Origin: Rhodospira trueperi
GTDB taxonomy: Bacteria; Pseudomonadota; Alphaproteobacteria; Rhodospirillales; Rhodospirillaceae
Length of the DNA: 64,000 nt
Reading direction: 5' to 3'
Assembly (NCBI RefSeq): GCF_900101965.1
Contig: NZ_FNAP01000002.1
Coordinates: 1 to 64,000, forward strand
Shown here in pieces: positions 56,647 to 64,000 of this stretch. Position 1 is the first letter of the stretch, and each line of letters starts with the position of its first letter. The notes beneath the pieces were generated by a model, which was given only the letters and a program-made list of their open reading frames with translations, was not told where the DNA came from and did not search any database. The position numbers and the translations under genes are program-made.

Positions 56647-57453
56647 CTACAGATAGGCGTCCCGGATTTCGGCCAGCCGGTCGGCGGCGTCCTCGAAATC
56701 CTCCGGCGCGGCGGTGGCCGCCGCCGGCACACCGCCCACCTCCAGCGTGTCCAGGATCACGGTGCCGGAGGCATTCAGGAAGCGCACCGACCACACCCCG
56801 TCCACGCCGGTGGCGTCGATGTCGCAAGCCCCATAGCCCTGCACCCGCAGCGCCACCGGGCCGTCCCCCAACGTCCGCCGCAGCCACGACAGATCGGCGG
56901 CGTTGACGGGCAACAGCGACAGGGTGACGACGTGGTTCGGCCGGCCGGGTTCGTGCGCGGCGGCGCGGTCCATGATCTCGGTCAGGATGGGCCGCGCCGC
57001 CATCGTGCCGGCGGCCGCATCGCCGGGGCGCAGGTCGCCGGCCGGCCGGCCCGGTCGCGTGGTCGAGACCACCCCGGGGACCGGCCCGGCCTCGATCCAG
57101 CGCGCGCGGGAGGCGCCGTCCGGCCCGCGCCGGTGCAGCCGCCACACGCCGGTCAGCACGGATTCCTGAACCGCCACCACGTTGCCGTCGGGTTCGCGCA
57201 CCTGCCCCGAGACCTCGCCGGCGCCGAGAATCTGGTCCAGCAGGGTCACGCCCTCCGCGCCGATGGTGGCCAGATCAAACACGCCCGGCGCGGTGTCGGC
57301 CGGCCGGGTCGCCCGCGCGCGCAGGTCGGTCAGCAGGGCCTCGACCAGGGCGAGGGCGTCGGGCGCCCTCTCGACCAGGGCCTCGGCGGCGGCCAGGGCG
57401 CGGGCGCGGTCGGAGGGGCTGGCGGCCCCGTCCAGAGGTGAGAGCGCGGTCAT
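56647..57453 (-). CDS. hupH: hydrogenase expression/formation protein HupH (HyaF family)
   Basis: The 268-residue protein has the HyaF/HupH signature in its C-terminal half: 'VVTLSLLPVNAADLSWLRRTLGDGPVALRVQGYGACDIDATGVDGVWSVRFLNASGTVILDTLEVG'. HupH is needed for full activity of the uptake hydrogenase, possibly in assembling the small subunit's cluster under oxygen. It overlaps the hypC-like gene by 4 bp and is the last gene of the hup operon in this window; hupG, hupI and hupJ, which follow or accompany it in Rhodobacter, are absent here. Confidence 0.88.
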   Translation of the reverse strand: MTALSPLDGAASPSDRARALAAAEALVERAPDALALVEALLTDLRARATRPADTAPGVFDLATIGAEGVTLLDQILGAGEVSGQVREPDGNVVAVQESVLTGVWRLHRRGPDGASRARWIEAGPVPGVVSTTRPGRPAGDLRPGDAAAGTMAARPILTEIMDRAAAHEPGRPNHVVTLSLLPVNAADLSWLRRTLGDGPVALRVQGYGACDIDATGVDGVWSVRFLNASGTVILDTLEVGGVPAAATAAPEDFEDAADRLAEIRDAYL

Positions 57454-57755
57454 GGCGCGCCCTCCGCCCGCAGGTGCGGCGGCAACTCCGGGTCCCGGTC
57501 GACCAGATCGGCGAACAGATGATCCACCGAGCCGCCAGCCAGGGCGGTGTCCACGGCCTCCAGCGCCTGATCGATCAGGCGCGCCTCATCCTCGGTCAGG
57601 ACCTGACGGGCGGTGTCCAGATGCACCAGCACCCAGGTCCCGACCGGCGGCGGGTCCATCAGCGCCAGCGAGACGTCGCGGGTCTCGCCGCGCCCGACGC
57701 AGCGGGCCGACAGGCCGTCCACCGCCAGAACCCGCATGGGAATGCCCAGGCACAT
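57450..57755 (-). CDS. hupF: HypC/HupF hydrogenase chaperone
   Basis: The 101-residue protein begins with the invariant 'MCLGIPMRV' (Cys2 binds the iron of the maturing large subunit) and contains 'VGTWVLVHLDTARQVLTEDEARL'. HypC-type chaperones carry the Fe(CN)2CO unit to the large subunit; HupF versions have a longer C-terminus that protects against oxygen, as here. It lies in the hup operon, 15 bp downstream of hupD. Confidence 0.9.
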   Translation of the reverse strand: MCLGIPMRVLAVDGLSARCVGRGETRDVSLALMDPPPVGTWVLVHLDTARQVLTEDEARLIDQALEAVDTALAGGSVDHLFADLVDRDPELPPHLRAEGAP

Positions 57756-57770
57756 GCGCGTTCCCTCCCG

Positions 57771-58379
57771 TCAGCCGCTGGCGGCCGACAGGCCGTCCGT
57801 CCGTTCATAGGCGGCGCGGTCGAGACCGTGGCGCAACAGGCCGTCGCTTGAGCCGGCCTCCAGCGGCGCGGCGCGGGGGATGGCCGCGATGCCCCAGGAC
57901 GCCAGTTCCTCCAGGGCGAGGGTCACGGCGTCGTCCAGACGCGCCGCCACCTCCGGCGTCAGCGGTCCGCCCCAGGTCTCCAGATCGCCGGCCTGCACGC
58001 CGATCAGGGTCAGGCGCGCGGGATAGGCCCCCAGAAGGTCGGCGGCGGACAGCACCTCCTGGAACCCGGTCTGGTGCAGGCTCATCTTCTTGGCGCCGGT
58101 GAAGCGCGGCACCTCGTCACCGCGCACCACCATCAGGTCGCCCGGCGTCCGCCCATAGTCCACGGCGTCGAACACCAGCAGGTTTTCGGCCGCCTGAACG
58201 TGCTGCACCAGATAGAGGCCCTGGGTGCCGCCGTCCATGACCTCGACCGTCTCCGGCAGGGCATAGCGGCGGTGCAGCGCCTCGACACAGCGCACCCCGA
58301 ACGCCTCGTCCGCCCACAGCAGGTTGCCGATGCCCAGCACCAGGGTGCGGCCGCCGGACGCTCCCACGCCGTCAATCAT
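57771..58379 (-). CDS. hupD: hydrogenase maturation endopeptidase HupD
   Basis: The 202-residue protease has the HybD-fold nickel-binding pattern: 'LVLGIGNLLWADEAFGVRCVE' (Glu), 'DGGTQGLYLV' and 'DAVDYG' (Asp), 'KKMSLHQTGFQEVL' (His). It cuts the C-terminal extension of HupL after nickel insertion. Start overlaps the hupC stop by 8 bp. C-terminal extra 30 residues have no known function. Confidence 0.9.
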   Translation of the reverse strand: MIDGVGASGGRTLVLGIGNLLWADEAFGVRCVEALHRRYALPETVEVMDGGTQGLYLVQHVQAAENLLVFDAVDYGRTPGDLMVVRGDEVPRFTGAKKMSLHQTGFQEVLSAADLLGAYPARLTLIGVQAGDLETWGGPLTPEVAARLDDAVTLALEELASWGIAAIPRAAPLEAGSSDGLLRHGLDRAAYERTDGLSAASG

Positions 58380-59115
58380 CCCGGTTGTCCTTGAACATGC
58401 GCTCGCCGGAAATCATGGTCGAGATCATCGACTGGCGCGACATGATGTCCTCGCGCACGGCAGCGTAGATGTGGATGATGATGTAGCAGACGAACACCCA
58501 CATCCCCAGGTGATGCCACGTATGCACGGCCTGACTGTTGGGGAAGATGTCGAACACCCAGCCGAACAGGGCGTATTGCCAGCTATCCAGGCCGGTGCCT
58601 TCGGCATACAGCGCGAAGCCGGTGATGATCATGAAGAACATCCCCAGCGTGAAGACGAAGAACATCACGAACTGGGCGAGCGGGTTGTGGCCCACGTACT
58701 TCTTCGGCCAGCGGCGGTAAAAAAAGTACCAACTTGCCTCCCACGCCACGCCGTCCCAGTACTCCTTTTTCCAGAACGGGAACTTGAACAGTTGGCGGCT
58801 GTGGTGGTTGCCGACGAAGGCCCAGTAGATGCGCACCAGCCAGCCGATGGCCAGCACATACCCGGCGGCGAAGTGAATGAAGCGGATGTTGCCCATCACG
58901 TACCAATCGCTGGCCTCGCCGGTGACGCTGGGCAGCGGGTTGGCGATCAGGTAGCCGGTCACCGCCAGCGTGGTGATGGCCAGGGCGGTGATCCAGTGCC
59001 AGGCCCGCACCGGGCCTTCGTAGACGAGGATGGAGGTGCGCTCGATCGAGGTCGAGGCGTCACCGGCGGTGACGTCCGCCGCGTGCACTTCGCTGCCGGG
59101 GGGAGGAGGGGTCAT
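58372..59115 (-). CDS. hupC: Ni/Fe hydrogenase b-type cytochrome subunit HupC
   Basis: The 247-residue membrane subunit carries electrons from HupSL to quinone. It has four membrane helices with haem-ligating histidines ('VRAWHWITALAITTLAVTGYLIANP', 'NIRFIHFAAGYVLAIGWLVRIYWAFVGNHHSR', 'AVHTWHHLGMWVFVCYIIIHIYAAVRED'). ATG 59115 has GGAG 8 nt upstream; a GTG 3 codons earlier is an alternative. It directly follows hupL. Confidence 0.93.
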   Translation of the reverse strand: MTPPPPGSEVHAADVTAGDASTSIERTSILVYEGPVRAWHWITALAITTLAVTGYLIANPLPSVTGEASDWYVMGNIRFIHFAAGYVLAIGWLVRIYWAFVGNHHSRQLFKFPFWKKEYWDGVAWEASWYFFYRRWPKKYVGHNPLAQFVMFFVFTLGMFFMIITGFALYAEGTGLDSWQYALFGWVFDIFPNSQAVHTWHHLGMWVFVCYIIIHIYAAVREDIMSRQSMISTMISGERMFKDNRDD

Positions 59116-59172
59116 GTCGGTCACTCCGTCGTTGAGGGGCCGTCGCGGTGGAAGACGGTCGTCGTGCGCCGG

Positions 59173-60969
<1,797 letters not shown>

Positions 60970-61001
60970 CAGTCAGGTGTCCTTCCGTCCGGTCCCTGGG
61001 A

Positions 61002-62120
61002 TCAGCCGTTGGTGTTCTGATCGGCCCGGGCCTGCCGCTCGTTCTTGATGTCGCGTTTGTCGGCGGCGTGCTTGACCGCGCTGGCGGCGGCGTGGGCGAC
61101 CACGGCACCGCCGGCCACGGCGGCCACGGTGCCGCCGATGGCGTCGGCGTTGCCCTCGATCGGGAACGGCTGCACCGACGACAGGCGCGAATAGAACGGC
61201 CCCATGTCCCAGAAATCCTTCTCGGAACAGCCGATACAGCCGTGCCCGGACTGGATGGGGAAGGAGACACCCTCGTTCCAACGCACGGTGGAACAGGCGT
61301 TGTAGGTGGTCGGCCCCTTGCAGCCGACCTTGTAGAGGCAATAGCCCTTGCGCGCGCCCTCGTCGTCCCACTCTTCCACGAACTGACCGGCGTCGAAGTG
61401 CGGCCGGCGGTAGCATTTGTCGTGGATGCGCTGGGAATAGAACATCTTCGGCCGGCCGTGGCGGTCCAGTTCGGGCAGGCGTTCGAAGGTCAGAATGTAG
61501 GTCACGACGGCGGTCATTACCTCGGCGATGGGCGGGCAGCCCGGCACCTTGATGACCGGCTTGTCGGTGACGACCTCGTGAACCGGCGTGGCCTGGGTGG
61601 GGTTCGGTTTGGCGGCCTGCACGCAGCCCCAGGAGGCACAGGAGCCCCAGGCAATGACCGCCTGGGCATCGGACGCCATTTCCTTCAGGCGGTCCACGAA
61701 CGGCCGCCCGCCGGGCAGGCAGTAGACGCCGCCGTCCCGGAGCGGCGGATTGCCCTCCACGGCGAGAATGTAGTTGCCCTTGTGGGTCTCGCGGATCTCG
61801 TCGAGGATTTCCTCCGCCTGATGGCCGGCGGCGGCCATGATGGTGTCGTCGTAATCCAGCGAGATCATCGACAGCACCACGTCCTTGACCAGCGGATGCG
61901 CCGAGCGGATGAAGCTTTCGGTGCAGCAGGTGCATTCCAGGCCGTGCAGCCAGATCACGGGAATGCGCGGCTTGGTCTCCATGGCCCGGGCGATCCGGGG
62001 CACGAAGGTCGGCCCCAGGCCCATGGCGGCGGTCGTCAGGCCGCAGAAGGCCATGAAGCTGCGCCGTGAGATGCCGTGGCGGCGCATCACATCATAGAAC
62101 GTTTCGATTCCCGAGGACAT
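61002..62120 (-). CDS. hupS: [NiFe]-hydrogenase small subunit HupS, oxygen-tolerant type
   Basis: From ATG 62120 (GGGGGAGG upstream) the precursor has 372 residues. The Tat signal has 'SRRSFM' at residues 18-23 with cleavage near residue 46. The proximal-cluster ligands are Cys63, 66, 161, 195, plus Cys65 and Cys166, which equal the two extra cysteines (19 and 120 of the mature subunit) that define the [4Fe-3S] cluster of oxygen-tolerant enzymes such as E. coli Hyd-1. Medial and distal ligands ('[13 protein letters not shown]', '[12 protein letters not shown]', 'GHGCIGC') are present. A C-terminal hydrophobic helix anchors it near HupC. Confidence 0.95.
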   Translation of the reverse strand: MSSGIETFYDVMRRHGISRRSFMAFCGLTTAAMGLGPTFVPRIARAMETKPRIPVIWLHGLECTCCTESFIRSAHPLVKDVVLSMISLDYDDTIMAAAGHQAEEILDEIRETHKGNYILAVEGNPPLRDGGVYCLPGGRPFVDRLKEMASDAQAVIAWGSCASWGCVQAAKPNPTQATPVHEVVTDKPVIKVPGCPPIAEVMTAVVTYILTFERLPELDRHGRPKMFYSQRIHDKCYRRPHFDAGQFVEEWDDEGARKGYCLYKVGCKGPTTYNACSTVRWNEGVSFPIQSGHGCIGCSEKDFWDMGPFYSRLSSVQPFPIEGNADAIGGTVAAVAGGAVVAHAAASAVKHAADKRDIKNERQARADQNTNG

Positions 62121-62467
62121 GGTGCCTCCCCCAAATGGTTCGCTTCGTTTTGCGTGCGCCATCCCGACGCGGTGAGGATCGCGTGTCCGCCGCCATGCGC
62201 CGCGCGCATTCCTCCGGCCGCCAGATCGGCTCGCGACCGACGGGATCGAGCGGCCGCGTTTCGGAAGGCTCTCCCGAATTTCAGAAGGTTGCCGGCTCTC
62301 GGCGAAGGCGTCCCAGCGCAGCGCCCCGATTCAGATTGACAATTCTCAAGCCACAAGAGAAAACCACAATTCCTATCCGGTATGCAAGAACGTTGATTCG
62401 GCTCCGGCACGATCTCCGACCAAATCCGCCCGCTATGCTGCGACTGCGAAACACTTGTGGAGGGAAC
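62121..62467. other. divergent hupS/hupK promoter region
   Basis: This 347-bp gap separates hupS (minus) from hupK (plus). The right half (62330-62400) is less GC-rich. It contains the CRP/FNR-like palindrome at 62336-62349. No sigma-54 pattern (TGGC-N8-TTGC) was found on either strand by eye. Confidence 0.5.
62336..62349. promoter_or_regulatory. candidate FNR/CRP-family binding site
   Basis: TTGACAATTCTCAA has the FNR half-site edges TTGA and TCAA with the correct 6-bp centre, but the inner bases (C and C) differ from the TTGAT-N4-ATCAA consensus. Its place between hupS and hupK suits oxygen control of hydrogenase genes. It is a weak match. Confidence 0.3.
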
Positions 62468-63685
62468 ATGGATCGACCCCCTCGTCCGTCGCCGACCAAC
62501 CCGGGGCTGCGGGCGGACCGCGACCGGCTGTCGGTGGCGCTGGACGTCGCGGACGACCGCGTCGTGGGGGTCGGTCTGGAGTCCTCGCGGCGCGCCGACG
62601 TGGCCCGGGTGCTGATCGGTCAGCCGGTGGGGGCGGCGGTGCGGCTGGTCGGGCTTTTGTTCTCGCTGTGCGGCGTGGCGCAGACGGTGGCGGCGGTGCA
62701 GGCGGCGGAGGCGGCCACCGGCGCGCGGGCCTCGTCGGCGACGAACGGCGCGCGCCATGCGGTGGTGCTGTGCGAGGCCGTGGAACAGAGCGTGCTGCGG
62801 CTGGGGATGGACTGGCCGGCGGTGGCCGGGACGGCGCCGGATATCGAGGCCGTGCGCGACCTGCGGCACGGCGTGGCGGCGGCGCGTCGGGCGGCCTCCG
62901 TCGCGTCATGGGACCGCATCGGCGGCGCGGCGGCCGGGGCGCGCTGGCCGCCGCCCGCCCTGGGCGCGGCGGTGGCGCCGATGACGGCGGACATCCGCGC
63001 GCTGGTGTTCGGGGATGCGCCCGTGCCGGAAACGGAGGCGGCCTTGGCGGATCTGGCGGCGTCGGGGCGCGGTTCGGTGTCGGGCGCGCTCGCCCTGGCC
63101 CTGGACGACGGGGCCGGCGGCGTGGCGGACGCGGCCGTGGCGCCCCTGCGCGACTGGGACCTTGGGACGTTTGCCGCGCGGCTGTCCGGATCGAACGGTC
63201 TCGCTTTCGCGGCCCGTCCCGACTGGCGCGGCGCCCCGGCGGAAACGGGCGCGCTGGCCCGACTGGACGGTCACCCCCTGGTGGCGGGACTGCGTGCCCG
63301 CGGCGCCGGTCTGGCCGCTCGGCTCGCGGCGCGGCTGCTGGATCTGGACCGCATGCTGGCCGCGCTGGCCGACTTGGCCCACGGTGCGGCGGCGCCACCG
63401 CCGGCCGCGTTGTCCGATGGTCCCGGTCGGGGCCTGTCGGCTGTGGACACGGCGCGCGGCCTGCTGGTCCACCGGGTGACGCTGGACGGCGGACGGGTCG
63501 CCGACTGGCGCATCGTGGCGCCGACCGAATGGACGTTCCATCCCGACGGCGCCCTGGCCCGGGTACCGCTGGGCTGGCCGGCCGGCGACCGGACGGCGCT
63601 GCTGCGACGGGTGCGGCTGCTGGTGGCGGCCATGGACCCCTGCGTGGCTCACGACGTGGCGATCCGCGAGGCGGCTCATGCATGA
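62468..63685 (+). CDS. hupK: HupK-like hydrogenase expression protein
   Basis: ATG 62468 has GGAGGG 5 nt upstream; 405 residues. The sequence is Ala/Arg-rich and has weak similarity to hydrogenase large subunits: near the C-terminus 'AAMDPCVAHDVAIREA' resembles the large-subunit 'DPC.AC..H' end, and 'VVGVGLESSRRADVARVLIGQP' the N-terminal part, but the nickel-binding cysteines are missing. This is typical of HupK, thought to be a scaffold for assembling the active site. It overlaps hypA by 8 bp. Confidence 0.75.
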   Translation: MDRPPRPSPTNPGLRADRDRLSVALDVADDRVVGVGLESSRRADVARVLIGQPVGAAVRLVGLLFSLCGVAQTVAAVQAAEAATGARASSATNGARHAVVLCEAVEQSVLRLGMDWPAVAGTAPDIEAVRDLRHGVAAARRAASVASWDRIGGAAAGARWPPPALGAAVAPMTADIRALVFGDAPVPETEAALADLAASGRGSVSGALALALDDGAGGVADAAVAPLRDWDLGTFAARLSGSNGLAFAARPDWRGAPAETGALARLDGHPLVAGLRARGAGLAARLAARLLDLDRMLAALADLAHGAAAPPPAALSDGPGRGLSAVDTARGLLVHRVTLDGGRVADWRIVAPTEWTFHPDGALARVPLGWPAGDRTALLRRVRLLVAAMDPCVAHDVAIREAAHA

Positions 63686-64000
63686 GATGGCGCTGACCGA
63701 AAGCATCCGGCGCCTTCTGGAGGCGGAGGCCGAACGCCAGAGTTTCTCGGCCGTGCGGGTGGTGCGCCTGGAGTTGGGGGCGCTGTCGCACGCCGACCCG
63801 GAGGCCATGCGCTTCTGCTTCGACGCCGTTATGCGCGGCTCGCTGGCGGAGGGCGCCCGGCTGGAGATCGAGCGCACGCCGGGCACCGGCTGGTGCATGA
63901 TATGCGCGCGCGAAATCACCGTGGCGCGGCGGTTCGATCCGTGCCCCCATTGCGGCGGACATCAGATCCAGGTGACCGCCGGCGACGAGATGCGACTCAA
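63678..64000 (+). CDS. hypA: HypA nickel-insertion protein (3' end at or beyond the window edge)
   Basis: The start 'MHEMALTESI' is the conserved HypA N-terminus, where His2 and Glu3 bind nickel. The C-terminal zinc site 'CMIC' and 'CPHC' is present. HypA delivers nickel to the hydrogenase large subunit together with HypB. 107 complete codons are inside the window; HypA is normally about 113 residues, so only a few residues are missing. The ATG overlaps the end of hupK, and hypB probably follows. Confidence 0.92.
   Translation, partial: MHEMALTESIRRLLEAEAERQSFSAVRVVRLELGALSHADPEAMRFCFDAVMRGSLAEGARLEIERTPGTGWCMICAREITVARRFDPCPHCGGHQIQVTAGDEMRL

Noticed and set aside
62121-62467. Sigma-54 promoter for hupSL, as in some purple bacteria.
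   Set aside because: No TGGC-N8-TTGC pattern was found on the minus strand; the nearest TGCAA is not paired with GTGCCA at the right distance.

Overview
The window is a 64 kb piece of a high-GC (roughly two-thirds G+C by eye) alphaproteobacterial chromosome, most likely a member of the Rhodospirillales. The taxonomic hints are a Rhodobacter/Rhodospirillum-type membrane-bound uptake hydrogenase (hup), a RpoE-ChrR singlet-oxygen sigma/anti-sigma pair with its lipid-modification target operon, a CbiG-CobJ fusion, and many overlapping ATGA gene junctions. No ribosomal RNA or species marker is present, so the genus is not fixed.

Layout. 1-10.4 kb: a minus-strand podovirus-type structural cassette (106-aa protein, portal, Bbp19-like protein, scaffold, capsid, 78-aa protein, gp11-like adaptor, gp12-like nozzle, internal virion protein, T7-type tail fibre, second fibre protein running off the left edge). 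It is interrupted by a DUF4258/XRE toxin-antitoxin pair and by three host-type palindromic repeats. No terminase, integrase or lysis gene is visible. 10.7-15.1 kb: ligA, a fumarylacetoacetate-hydrolase family enzyme, a small HTH-like protein and an unrecognised lower-GC gene. 15.3-21.0 kb: a divergent stress module, rpoE-chrR facing an operon of FAD amine oxidase, DUF1365, cyclopropane-fatty-acid synthase and DUF3833; both sides have a matching TGATCC-N17/18-TAA promoter. 21.2-23.1 kb: polyamine genes speD and ornithine decarboxylase, then a decayed 3' fragment of ygiQ. 23.3-36.97 kb: housekeeping genes (FUSC exporter, rsmB, tRNA-Met, YibQ-type deacetylase, TPR protein, epimerase, mocA, prolyl aminopeptidase, cNMP-binding protein, purF-cvpA-radA, ferritin-like protein).

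37-52 kb: a DUF4153 membrane protein, two cobalamin genes, a uronate-dehydrogenase-like epimerase, a phosphomannomutase, intact ygiQ, and a sugar-nucleotide run (UDP-glucose dehydrogenase and two further phosphohexomutases). 52-56.5 kb: cheR, cheB, cheY, a frameshifted PilZ-domain pseudogene and an EF-hand/coiled-coil protein. 56.6-64 kb: the hydrogenase locus, hupS-hupL-hupC-hupD-hypC(hupF)-hupH on the minus strand, divergent from hupK-hypA, which runs off the right edge.

The most notable non-genic features are several families of dispersed intergenic repeats (at least four), one of which (~310 bp, two copies) sits beside both the intact ygiQ and the ygiQ fragment. The best supported functional circuit is the RpoE-ChrR module with its two divergent sigma-E-type promoters. 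I did not find an obviously new defence or mobile system. The podoviral cassette, the histone-like tail on the YibQ protein and the orphan Cys/His protein are the least explained items.
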